DNA of 64,000 nucleotides, taken from positions 1,178,001-1,242,000 of the forward strand of contig NZ_CP034234.1 in assembly GCF_003931795.1 (NCBI RefSeq), given 5' to 3'. The DNA is from Erysipelothrix piscisicarius (lineage in GTDB: Bacteria > Bacillota_I > Bacilli_A > Erysipelotrichales > Erysipelotrichaceae). A program made the position numbers and the translations under genes. Positions 36,563 to 45,134 of the stretch are shown here, piece after piece. Each line of letters starts with the position of its first letter. The stretch's first letter is position 1. A model generated the notes under the pieces. The model did no database searches. It saw nothing but the letters and a program-made list of their open reading frames with translations, and had not been told where the DNA came from.

Positions 36563-38380
36563 TTAAGCCTCCACTCTTAGTTCTTGTTTAAATTTTTGAT
36601 GTGTGCAGGATGTATGTCCCACTGCCTTTCGATATTTATTTAAAATACTACGGTAACTTTGTAGCCCCAGACCGCGTCCGCTGCCTTTCGAACTGTAGTC
36701 AGAATTAAAGATTTTATCAATTGCAATGGGTTCATGAATCGTATTTTCAATGATGACTTTAAGGTAAGTATCTTCTTGGTAGAGGAGCACGTTAATATAT
36801 CCAGTCGGATACCCTTCTACAGCCTCAATTGCATTATCGATGAGAATGCCAAGCGCACGAATAAAATCGTTGGAATGCATTGAAATGGTTTTAATGGGAT
36901 TCATGCATTCAAACACATAGTCAATCCCCTTCGCTTGCATTTCAATAAACTTACCCAAAAGCAAACTTTTTATTTCCATGATTTCGATGTTGGCAAGTTG
37001 TGCCGTTTGTTTAACTTCCTTCTCAAGCTGATGATCGAGGGCTAATGTATTGGTTCTTAAATACTCACGGCCTCCATTAAGCCCACTGGCTTCAATTTGA
37101 TGGGCAAGTTGATTAAAGGTATCACGATAGATTTTTTGACTCTGTCGGACCCCTTCTTGAAGCTTAAAAAGTGAATGAAGATAGTAATTTTGCTCCGCAA
37201 TATAAGCATTGGTCGCATCAATACGCTTGGATACAGATTCAAACGAGAGAAAGACCACACTTCCAATCGCAAGACAAGACAGGATTAAGATGAGATGAAC
37301 ACGATTACTTTCAAGATACTGATAAATTTCTAAGTTTTTGCCATTCACTTCAAGCAAGACAATCCCACCAAGCACCAAAATCATTGAAATTCCAAACCCA
37401 TAACGAAGTTCATACAACGTATTCAAAATTACCTCAACAAAACCAGTATCGTTTGGCGTCTGAGTAATTTGAATGGGTTCAGGATGATCAATATGGTCCA
37501 TGTAACGTTCTGTTTGATCAAGAATGCGTTGTACCGATTCATCCCCTTCATCAAAAGCCAGATAAATACTTGAAAACAAATTTTTAAAATCATGTCTCAA
37601 CATACGTACTTCCTGAGTTAATCGTTCCAAAGATTGTGCCTGTTGAACTTGTTGGAGGTAGTGAACCCGCTGTGTATGGAGAATCAATCGTTGATGTTCT
37701 AATACTGAAATCACCAAAATAATCAAGATGACTTCAAACACCACGATCACTCCAAGAATAAAGGACGTATTACTGTAACTCTTGCTACCGTAGACATAAA
37801 TGATCCGGAAAATATCTTTAATGCACCAAAAGATAAATGTCACCAAAAGCGACTTTCGCCGTGAGGTAAACAGTTTTGAAAAATAATCACTAAAATTTGA
37901 AATTCGAAAAAGTATTGAAACTAAATATGCAACACAGGCAGTGAGAATGTATCCCCCCAAGATTGTCCACGAAATGAATTGAGGATAAGGTGATAGAATT
38001 TGATACAACATCGTAGTCACAACCGTAAAAAGACTCCCCGTAATAAAGTAACTGAATAAACTGGAAGACAAAGCATGGAGGTATGTGATATGGGCATCTC
38101 GAGCTAGAATTACAGATAAAACAAGGGCTTGAATGGCAAAAACAGGACCTTCAACTAAATACATGAGATTACGATTCAAGAGATTGGCTACCAACCCCGG
38201 TGTAAATTCTAAAATGTAATTATTAAGAACTTGGATTAGAATAAATAATGTTATGAATTTGAAAAATGTTTGTTTACGATGATGTAGTGCAATCATTTCA
38301 CGATTCAAAAAAAACCAAGAAATTCCATAAAAAAACGATATTAAAATCGCAATGACTGTAATCATTAAAAAATATGTCAT
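36563..38380 (-). CDS. AgrC/GHKL-type sensor kinase with two DHp-like segments
   Basis: 605 residues. Residues ~1-235 hold six or seven membrane helices. Next comes a coiled segment with an H-box LRHDFKNLFSS (~His 263), then two further membrane helices (~335-385), a second DHp-like segment (YRDTFNQLAHQIEASG, where the His is lost) and a GHKL ATPase (~490-600) with N-box DNAIEAVE and G-box GSGRGLGL. It looks like an internal duplication of a peptide-sensing kinase in which one half kept the His and the other the ATPase. Paired with the LytTR regulator gene two bases downstream. No pheromone gene seen nearby. Confidence 0.78.
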   Translation of the reverse strand: MTYFLMITVIAILISFFYGISWFFLNREMIALHHRKQTFFKFITLFILIQVLNNYILEFTPGLVANLLNRNLMYLVEGPVFAIQALVLSVILARDAHITYLHALSSSLFSYFITGSLFTVVTTMLYQILSPYPQFISWTILGGYILTACVAYLVSILFRISNFSDYFSKLFTSRRKSLLVTFIFWCIKDIFRIIYVYGSKSYSNTSFILGVIVVFEVILIILVISVLEHQRLILHTQRVHYLQQVQQAQSLERLTQEVRMLRHDFKNLFSSIYLAFDEGDESVQRILDQTERYMDHIDHPEPIQITQTPNDTGFVEVILNTLYELRYGFGISMILVLGGIVLLEVNGKNLEIYQYLESNRVHLILILSCLAIGSVVFLSFESVSKRIDATNAYIAEQNYYLHSLFKLQEGVRQSQKIYRDTFNQLAHQIEASGLNGGREYLRTNTLALDHQLEKEVKQTAQLANIEIMEIKSLLLGKFIEMQAKGIDYVFECMNPIKTISMHSNDFIRALGILIDNAIEAVEGYPTGYINVLLYQEDTYLKVIIENTIHEPIAIDKIFNSDYSSKGSGRGLGLQSYRSILNKYRKAVGHTSCTHQKFKQELRVEA

Positions 38381-38416
38381 GATTCCTCCTGGTAAGTGAT
38401 CTGAATGAATATGCGA

Positions 38417-38668
38417 TTAGCGCTTAAATTTAAAACCACGCTTGATTGAACACGTACGCTCATGCTGTGAGCGCATAACATTTCGTTCATGAAGTAACGG
38501 TGTTAAAAGGCGTTGAAAACTCTTGGAACGGACATGCACATCATCCCAATCGATTTCTTGATACAATTCTAAAGCCAAAACCTTTGCTTGTTTAGGACTT
38601 AAAACTGATTGAATTTCAATGGCTTCCGCAAGCTTATCCAAGCGAAATTGTTCTAATTGACTAATCAT
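38417..38668 (-). CDS. Hypothetical 83-residue protein
   Basis: Helical, basic at the C-terminus (CSIKRGFKFKR). SVLSPKQAKVLALELYQEIDWDDV suggests a small two-helix fold, but I recognise no family. Overlaps the lipid kinase gene by 8 bases and so is co-transcribed with it. Confidence 0.55.
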   Translation of the reverse strand: MISQLEQFRLDKLAEAIEIQSVLSPKQAKVLALELYQEIDWDDVHVRSKSFQRLLTPLLHERNVMRSQHERTCSIKRGFKFKR

Positions 38669-39560
38669 CAGATTTCACCCCTTTATAATCCATTAACGTT
38701 AAGATTTCCTTATGGTTGGTTGCCTTAAACGATGACATATCACCCGCGAACTCACCATCGATATTCATCGACATCATGGTATCCGATTCAATTTCAACTT
38801 CACAACACTGACGAATAATGAACATTTCATTATCGTATTCACGACTCATCATGCCTTTAAGTATTTGTCGAATTTGCGAAACATTTTTGGGTTTACGAAT
38901 TAACATTACCTCAAACAAACCATCTGAAAGTTCAATATCATTTTCATCATAGTGGAAAATGCCGCCAACCGACTTGGAATTTGTAATCCCACCAAAAACA
39001 AAACTCCCCGAAAACAAGGTATCATCAATTCGAACCTTTAAACCATATGCATGAATGCGACGAAACGTGAGAAAACCATAAATCAAATATGCACGGTAAC
39101 CTAGCCAATTTTTAAGGTTTTGAGGTGTTTTATAAGTAACCTCCGTAAAATTCCCAAATGTGAGGGCAAACGTAAAACAATCCGTTTCATTTAACACACC
39201 CAAATCAACTGGACGTTCCGTTAAATTTTCAAGATTACTGAGTATATCTGTAATATGTGCAACATTCCCTAAATTCTTGGAAATCTCATTTGCCGTTCCA
39301 ATAGGTAGAATAATGAGAGGTTTTTGGATCTTGTGATTATATAATCCCTGAACCATCTGACTAACCGTTCCATCACCACCCGCAATAATATAACCTTCAT
39401 ACGTGTGTTCCACTTCATCCATAATCTCTACTGGACCATAATTAAGATCCGTCAGAAATAAATCAAACCGAATTTTACTTTGATTTAGACAGTGGATGAA
39501 CTCATTCAGTTCATTACGTTGCGAGACACCCGCTTTTGGATTATAAATAAACAAATACAT
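38661..39560 (-). CDS. Diacylglycerol/lipid kinase, DagK/YegS family
   Basis: 299 residues from ATG at 39560 (CGAGGTGATG upstream). Starts MYLFIYNPKAG, the usual opening; catalytic GGDGTVSQMVQGL and IILPIGTANEISKNLG match the nucleotide-binding and P-G-T-x-N motifs; later GGIFHYDENDIELSDGLFEV is the conserved ADPxDGxLDV-like block. Phosphorylates diacylglycerol or a related lipid at the membrane. Confidence 0.88.
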   Translation of the reverse strand: MYLFIYNPKAGVSQRNELNEFIHCLNQSKIRFDLFLTDLNYGPVEIMDEVEHTYEGYIIAGGDGTVSQMVQGLYNHKIQKPLIILPIGTANEISKNLGNVAHITDILSNLENLTERPVDLGVLNETDCFTFALTFGNFTEVTYKTPQNLKNWLGYRAYLIYGFLTFRRIHAYGLKVRIDDTLFSGSFVFGGITNSKSVGGIFHYDENDIELSDGLFEVMLIRKPKNVSQIRQILKGMMSREYDNEMFIIRQCCEVEIESDTMMSMNIDGEFAGDMSSFKATNHKEILTLMDYKGVKSDD

Positions 39561-39634
39561 ACCATCACCTCGATTTGTAAATATTATACCACAGGATGTC
39601 ATCGCTTCGCATATTCAAACTACAATCCTTAGGA

Positions 39635-39675
39635 TAAAAAAAAACATTGGCGTTTTCGCGAATGGTTTTTAGATT
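39635..39675 (-). terminator. Possible terminator after degV
   Basis: Imperfect AAAACATTGGCG / CGCGAATGGTTTTT hairpin with A-run upstream (T-run on minus strand). Confidence 0.5.
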
Positions 39676-39680
39676 GTTTG

Positions 39681-40535
39681 TTATATTTTATAGCACCATT
39701 GAAGCGCTAAAGTACCAATACCTGCATGGGTTGCGACTGCGGCGGGTAGATTCACAATTCTAACTGTGAACGGACCTAGTGATTCTGTGAGGAAATCTTG
39801 GAACCGTTTTAAAGTATCTAACCCTTCACTGTGGAGCAGATAGATATCATGCGTATCCGGTTTCACTTCATGGTGAATCAAATCATTGACCAATAAGGAA
39901 AAAATTCTACGTTCCGAGCGGGCAACACCCAGTTTTTCAATGGATTGACCTTTATTTTCCAAATACAAAACCGGCTTAATTTTGAGTAAACTCGCAACTT
40001 TCGCAGCCGTTTTGGAAACCCGACCGCTTGCAATCACTTGATCAAGCGACTGAGGATAGATGTAGGACACTTGGTTTGAGAAGAAATGATCCAGGTAAAC
40101 TTCAATTTGTTCAACCGTGTAATTTTCTTCATTCATCTTACGAATCGCACGCACCGCTTGTTGAACCGGACCCGTGATGGAATACGTATTGATAACAGTC
40201 ATATTTGTAATCTTTAAATCTTGTTTCACCATTTCCATCGAACTATAGGTTCCGGATAAAGCCGTTCCAATGCTTAAAGCAAAAATATGATCATAATCTT
40301 TGCCCATTACGTTTTCAAACAGTTCATAAATCGTCCCAAGGTTGGGTTGAGACGTTTTTACGACTTCATGATTTCGTAATAAATCATTTACTTCTTGTTC
40401 CGTGATAGTAACTTGATCAATGTATACAGTGTTATTATGGATAATGGTCAATGGTGCAATATATACGTCAAATGCTTCAATTTCAGCTTGCGTAAATGAT
40501 ACTGATGAATCACATATTATGGCTATTTTTTTCAT
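39681..40535 (-). CDS. degV: DegV family fatty-acid-binding protein
   Basis: 284 residues with CDSSVSFTQAEI at the start, TSQPNLGTIYELFE and SIGTALSGTYSSMEM, the DegV fatty acid pocket motifs, and VASGRVSKTAAKVASLLKIKPVL in the C-terminal domain (shown as the short motif GRVSKTAAKVASLL). FakB-like proteins pass exogenous fatty acids to the FakA kinase. Single gene. Confidence 0.9.
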   Translation of the reverse strand: MKKIAIICDSSVSFTQAEIEAFDVYIAPLTIIHNNTVYIDQVTITEQEVNDLLRNHEVVKTSQPNLGTIYELFENVMGKDYDHIFALSIGTALSGTYSSMEMVKQDLKITNMTVINTYSITGPVQQAVRAIRKMNEENYTVEQIEVYLDHFFSNQVSYIYPQSLDQVIASGRVSKTAAKVASLLKIKPVLYLENKGQSIEKLGVARSERRIFSLLVNDLIHHEVKPDTHDIYLLHSEGLDTLKRFQDFLTESLGPFTVRIVNLPAAVATHAGIGTLALQWCYKI

Positions 40536-40678
40536 AATGCCCCTCCGTTATAGATAGAGTATATCGAAGTGCATGCACCGTGTCAAAGTATATTTAAGAG
40601 AAAACGAAATTATCTGAAATTTCACTCAATTCCCTCGTCAAATACCTTTTAAAAATAGGCTATAGAGGATAAATTGTT

Positions 40679-41647
40679 CTACAGAATTTTCCCAATATCT
40701 TTAAGCTCAATCGACACCTTCCCGTTAATATCTGTAGAGATATTAACAATGTCACTGATATCTAAAATATCGAGGGGTAAAATAATCTCAATCCCCGACT
40801 CCGTAACAATACGATGTTTCTTTGCTGCCTGTGTACGATTAACCATTTTTAAATTGATCATATCGTGAACATGTTCGTGCTCAAACGTCTCATCGATTAA
40901 ACGTTCCTCTTCCTCTGAAAAGGTGTCAAATACTTCTTTTAAAATTTGTTTAGGCTCTATTTCATCAAAAAAATCAACATTATCGGTAATCACTTGCTTC
41001 GCTTTAACGATATTTTCAAAATGAGAATCGTCTCGAACTTCTGAGATGGTACTTACAAGTGTATCCACAACTTGAAAACTCGTCTTAGAATTCGCAATAA
41101 TCTCACAATCTAAAAGTGATTCCAGAAGTTCTCGATAACGAATATCTTGAAATTTAACCAAAGTTTCCCCAGTTGTGAGGTTAACCATAAATGCATTTTT
41201 GACACTCGCAAACGTTTCCGGAAGAATCGCTTGATTATGCACTAAAGCATTTTCTAATCCGTGCTCATTTTGCGTAATTTTGATATAACCGTTTTTGCTT
41301 AACACTTCAAACATTGCAAGTGAAACAAAATCACCCATATCAACCATAGCAAACAAGAGATTTGTACTCTCAACCGTCATCGCTGCAATATGATGGTCAA
41401 ACCAACGTTGTGCAAGTTTTTGAGTTTCTTCCATAAAATTAATTGGCGTACCAATAAGACTTAAAAAAGGACTTCCTGGGTTTAGTTTTGCTTTTGAAGC
41501 TGTTGGGCTTGTTTGAAATGCTTTCGCGAGTTTCGCAATAAAAGGCTCCACATCTTTTGATGTATTAAAATTTAAGGGTTTTTCTGATAGAATCATTGAT
41601 TGTAAATCTCGATCTAATGAATGTATTACACCTTTATCAATATTCAT
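40679..41647 (-). CDS. Nucleoid-associated protein family (NdpA/YejK-like)
   Basis: 322 residues from ATG at 41647, seven bases after GGAGG; the GTG at 41659 is part of the RBS. Opening KGVIHSLDRDLQSMILSEKPLN and the middle FLSLIGTPINFMEETQKLAQRWFDHH fit the 37-kDa nucleoid-associated protein family (PF04245 type). Family members bind DNA, function poorly known; resemblance is moderate. Confidence 0.6.
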   Translation of the reverse strand: MNIDKGVIHSLDRDLQSMILSEKPLNFNTSKDVEPFIAKLAKAFQTSPTASKAKLNPGSPFLSLIGTPINFMEETQKLAQRWFDHHIAAMTVESTNLLFAMVDMGDFVSLAMFEVLSKNGYIKITQNEHGLENALVHNQAILPETFASVKNAFMVNLTTGETLVKFQDIRYRELLESLLDCEIIANSKTSFQVVDTLVSTISEVRDDSHFENIVKAKQVITDNVDFFDEIEPKQILKEVFDTFSEEEERLIDETFEHEHVHDMINLKMVNRTQAAKKHRIVTESGIEIILPLDILDISDIVNISTDINGKVSIELKDIGKIL

Positions 41648-41735
41648 AATTACCTCCACGATGATACCTAACTAATATAACAAAAAACAACATGAAAATC
41701 ATGCTGTTTTAAGTAAATAATGTGTCATCCCTAAC

Positions 41736-42067
41736 TTAGATACGTTCTTGTTTTTGCTTAATATAACAAATTGATCCAATAGCCACAACCACAAGAACAC
41801 TTGTATATAGAACAATGTACGTCCAAGGTTCAACGCGCGCTTGGATAAATTCCTCACTCAAAATGGGTGCCTTATGCTCAGAACTTCCAGCAATTCAACA
41901 TATTTATCTTGATGGGACCCATCTACATTGATTGCAGGACGTTCAATTGAATTCACCCGAATTTGAGGACGCTTTTCATCTTCTTTAGCGGGAATTGAAC
42001 CAAAAGCTAGAATTGACACGGATAACGATACTGCTATTATTGTTGGTTTAAACATCCAATGCCTCAT
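41736..42067 (-). pseudogene. Small surface protein with signal peptide and C-terminal helix, one frameshift
   Basis: Signal peptide MRHWMFKPTIIAVSLSVSIL with AFGS cleavage region, then ~45 soluble residues (KRPQIRVNSIERPAINVDGS). Frame lost at ~41894, where GAATT probably stands for GAAATT; with one A restored it reads VEIAGSSEHKAPILSEEF, then a helix TYIVLYTSVLVVVAIGSICY and tail IKQKQERI. An exported, membrane-tethered protein of unknown function, ~110 residues. Confidence 0.6.
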
Positions 42068-42124
42068 TTCTTCCCTTATAATTTATCACAATAAGTTCAC
42101 ATTGTTCAATGATATTTGCAGAAA

Positions 42125-42145
42125 AGAAAAAAAGACGATTCTTGG
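42125..42145. terminator. Left half of a terminator split by IS copy B
   Basis: AAAAAAAGACGAT then TCTTGG; the matching arm ATCGTCTTTTT is at 43500-43510. Removing the IS and one ATTCTTGG leaves a perfect 11-bp stem with loop TCTTGG. It ends the AraC gene at 43509. Confidence 0.85.
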
Positions 42146-42159
42146 TGGAGTAGTAAACT

Positions 42160-42194
42160 AAAAGTAGACAAGTAAAAAAGACTTGTCTACTTTT
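42160..42194. terminator. Hairpin inside the IS end (copy B)
   Basis: AAAAGTAGACAAGT (42160-42173) / ACTTGTCTACTTTT (42181-42194), loop AAAAAAG; identical stem to copy A. Confidence 0.6.
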
Positions 42195-42234
42195 TTTGTG
42201 TAATAATAAAATCAAAGATAAAACGGAGGTATTA

Positions 42235-42599
42235 ATGATGGGAAGACCCAAAGGTGGATTAAATAATAAATGGACTTATGAGGATCGTATTAAAGTCGTT
42301 ACACGTCATATTGATGAACATATAAGTGCTGCGAAACTATCACAAGTCCTAAAGGAACGATTAATGGGTGGATTGATCGATTAATGCGTGATGGTAAAGA
42401 GGGTTTAAAAAACAAGAAAAAGACAGGAAATCATTTTTCTGCGCTTCATACGAGTAAATCATTAACTGAGATCGAACGACTTCAACTCGAAATTCTAAAA
42501 CGAGATATTGAGATTGCACGATTAAAAAAAGGGTACCAGGTGAAAGGAGTTGGTGTAAACAAGGAGTTCGTTACTTTAAAAGACAAGAATTCTAAATAG
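42235..42599 (+). pseudogene. IS copy B orfA, frameshifted
   Basis: ATGATG after CGGAGG as in copy A. Compared with copy A, ten bases are lost around 42344-42349 (AAACAGGAATACCG replaced by TCCT), breaking the HTH; the coiled-coil part is in frame again from 42384. The slippery T_TTA_AAA is kept at 42575-42581. Confidence 0.85.
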
Positions 42600-43455
42600 C
42601 ACATGACTTATCTTTTAAACATCCGATTACGTTCATTCTTAGATTTATGAATTTGAACCGATCTGGTTATTACAAGTGGTTAAAGCATAAGAATGATCTC
42701 AATATTTATGAACAAAAAAGAGCGATTCTTAGCTTTGTGATTAAAGACTGGCATCGCCGTTTTCCAAGTTATGGTTATCATGATATCGCTGCAGTCATGA
42801 GAAAGCAAAGTGATTTAGGGATTGAATTTTCCGATAATTTAATCCACAAGTGTTGCAAGTTTTTAAATATTAAATCAAAAGTGAAACACTATTCCTATAA
42901 AAAACCTGGAACACAAAGTCGAATTTATCCTAATATTATAAAGAATCAATGGAGGCAACCAAACCTTTAGAAATTATTGTTTCAGATATGACACATATTC
43001 GAAACAAGGGATTAATTATGAATGGACTTTAATGGTTGATACCTTTAACAATGAAATTATCAGTTCTGCATTATCGCGTACAACTGGTGATCCTAAGCCT
43101 TACTACAAGTGTCTCGAGGATCTCCTTGCTACTTAAGGATAATAAAAAAACAGCTCCCACGATTCTTCACACAGATCAAGGAGCTGTCTACCACTCTAAA
43201 GCTTTCGCTAAAGCGCATGAAAATTATAACATAATTAGATCTATGTCGCGAGCTGGAACACCTACAGATAATCCAATTATCGAATCATTAAATGGATGGA
43301 TTAAAGCAGAAATGGCGTGTGATTATCAATACTGGTCCGTAGATAACTTTGAAAATTTTATCGAAGAATATGTACATTATTTCAATTTTGAAAGACCTGC
43401 TTACTGTTTAAATTACAAAACCCCTATCCAATATAAAATGGATAAGGGTTTCTAG
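42600..43455 (+). pseudogene. IS copy B transposase orfB, disrupted
   Basis: N-terminal part in frame (RSGYYKWLKHKNDLN, RFPSYGYHDIAAVMRK, KHYSYKKPGTQSRIYPN), then a lost A near 43010 breaks the frame before the first catalytic Asp region ends; two lost bases near 43130 and gains in A- and C-runs near 43150 follow. The C-terminal part (HTDQGAVYH, NPIIESLNGW) is intact. The -1 frame entering from orfA also meets TAA at 42593-42595, where copy A has CAA. Confidence 0.85.
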
Positions 43456-43491
43456 TCTTTTATTAATGTCTACTTTTGTTTGACAACTCCA

Positions 43492-43510
43492 ATTCTTGGA
43501 TCGTCTTTTT
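43492..43510. terminator. Right half of the split terminator
   Basis: ATTCTTGG target duplication then ATCGTCTTTTT; overlaps the stop region of the AraC gene at 43509. Confidence 0.8.
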
Positions 43511-44801
43511 AGGAAATGGTTGCACGAATTAATTCTACCGGATCTTCTACATTACCACTTGGCATGGTTACCGACTTACGGAAGATGCCTGGTGTCATGT
43601 TTTTTTGTTTTACAAAGTTTCGATGAAACGTTTTACTGTTGTTATAACCTACAGCGATGCCGATGTCGACAATCGCCAAATCGGTTGATAAGAGGAGCTC
43701 ACACGACTTATTGATCCTAAGATAATTCAAGAAGTCTTCAAAGTTCATTTCAACTTGGAAAAGCAGAATCAAATTTAACTCAACAAGTGGTATGTTGAAC
43801 TTATCCGCTACTTCTTGAATTTTTAAGTTTTCTTTGTAGTTGTTATACATGTAATTTAAAACTTGATAAGAAAGACTTAATTCCTTATCATTAATCACTT
43901 GATGAATATTTCGATAAATCTTACGATATTCATTCGGTGTGGTTCCAATACGTTCATTATATACTTTTGATAAATGTGATGCATCTGCAAATCCCGTCAA
44001 TTCCGCAATCTCACTCAGTGACATCCCTGTATAAATAAGCAAGTCTAAGGATTTCACAATACGCATCTCATTAAGTAACGCAGTAAAAGACAACCCTGTT
44101 ACATCATAAATGTACTTGCTGATGGCAGACTCACTCATATAGAAAAAGCCTGATAGTTTCGAAAGTGTTAATTTTTCACTCAAATGCGAGTATAAATATT
44201 TGAAAATTTTATAACGATGATCAAGTTCAATTTCTTGATTTGACTTCATCTTACATTCCTTCTTATTCGCAAATCGTTGGAAATGAATGACAAGTTCGAT
44301 CAATTTATTAGTGACGTAAAGTTTCGATAAACTTTGTTCTTCAGGAATGTCGAGGTTTGATTCAACGCCGACTTCATCACGAATTTCATCTAAAACCTTT
44401 AAAATAACGTCTGCCTCTTTGGCAGTACATTGAATCACGTGATTTTTTTCTAAGGGTCCTGTCACAGCAATCATATCATTACTTGGATTCGCTCCACACT
44501 TCATCGCTTGAGAAATGTAATCGATATTATAGATTATGCGCACAAATTGGAGGGGCCTGGCCACGCTCTCAATTTCTGTAATTTCCCAAGGAAGAATTGC
44601 GATAAGAGAATTTTCTCTAATAGGATAACTTATACCGTCAATCAAAATCGTTCCCTCACCTTTTTTGATAAAGAGAAAGCGTGACGCCTGATGAATGATC
44701 GGATAGGTTGGTAAGTCAATAAATTCCATGTCAAAACTGCATAGCTTTCGCTTATCATATCGAGAGCAGTTTTTACCTTGTATTTCAGTTACAAAGTCCA
44801 T
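43509..44801 (-). CDS. AraC-family regulator with two tandem AraC HTH domains
   Basis: 430 residues: N-terminal cupin-like sensor (~35-100, LFIKKGEGTILIDGISYPI), linker, first AraC domain at ~195-297 (KLSGFFYMSESAISKYIYDV, SLSEIAELTGFADASHLSKV) and a second at ~310-415 (VADKFNIPLVELNLILL, IVDIGIAVGYNNSKTFHRNF). Two complete AraC DNA-binding units in one chain are unusual. Divergent in position from nothing else but lies next to the arginine deiminase genes, so it may regulate them; this is inference. Confidence 0.75.
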   Translation of the reverse strand: MDFVTEIQGKNCSRYDKRKLCSFDMEFIDLPTYPIIHQASRFLFIKKGEGTILIDGISYPIRENSLIAILPWEITEIESVARPLQFVRIIYNIDYISQAMKCGANPSNDMIAVTGPLEKNHVIQCTAKEADVILKVLDEIRDEVGVESNLDIPEEQSLSKLYVTNKLIELVIHFQRFANKKECKMKSNQEIELDHRYKIFKYLYSHLSEKLTLSKLSGFFYMSESAISKYIYDVTGLSFTALLNEMRIVKSLDLLIYTGMSLSEIAELTGFADASHLSKVYNERIGTTPNEYRKIYRNIHQVINDKELSLSYQVLNYMYNNYKENLKIQEVADKFNIPLVELNLILLFQVEMNFEDFLNYLRINKSCELLLSTDLAIVDIGIAVGYNNSKTFHRNFVKQKNMTPGIFRKSVTMPSGNVEDPVELIRATIS

Positions 44802-45134
44802 GAAATATACCCCCTTTCACACTTCTTGATTACACTCTTATTGTACACTAAAAAAACACTTTTTTACAGTACCTAGATTGCCCTCTTACAGCATAAATTA
44901 TTTAATCTTAATCATGTTTTACGACGAAAATAAAACGTGCAAGGATTGGCATCTTACACGTTAAATAAACTTAAAACCCCTTGAAACACCAATATATCGA
45001 AATCAATCTCACCAAGATACATATCGATAATCGTAAATAAGCATTGTCATGTTCTGGAAGATTGTTAATATCTTGCTAAAAGAAAAAGGAATGGAAGGCA
45101 ACATCCATTCCTTGATTCATTTTTTTATTATAGT
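44802..45134 (-). promoter_or_regulatory. Intergenic region: araC promoter and arcD terminator
   Basis: On the minus strand, TGTAAA-17-TACAAT (-10 at 44845-44840) precedes the AraC gene, followed by AAAGGGGG as RBS. AACGTG (44934-44939) / CACGTT (44957-44962) form a weak hairpin. No gene seen. Confidence 0.5.
45086..45113 (-). terminator. Rho-independent terminator of the arc cluster
   Basis: AAGGAATGGA / TCCATTCCTT with loop AGGCAACA; minus strand continues TTTTTCTTTT. Confidence 0.8.

Larger units (their letters stand above)
42146..43491 (+). mobile_element. IS3-like insertion sequence, copy B (1346 bp)
   Basis: Same element as 8622-9969, in opposite orientation. Ends TGGAGTAGTAAACT (left) and the complement of TGGAGTTGTCAAAC (right). 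Flanked by 8-bp direct repeats ATTCTTGG (42138-42145 and 43492-43499). Both reading frames are broken. Inserted in a terminator loop. Confidence 0.9.

Noticed and set aside
44934-44962. AACGTG/CACGTT hairpin as a second terminator or sRNA
   Set aside because: Short arms, no T-run and no promoter nearby on either strand; too weak to call.
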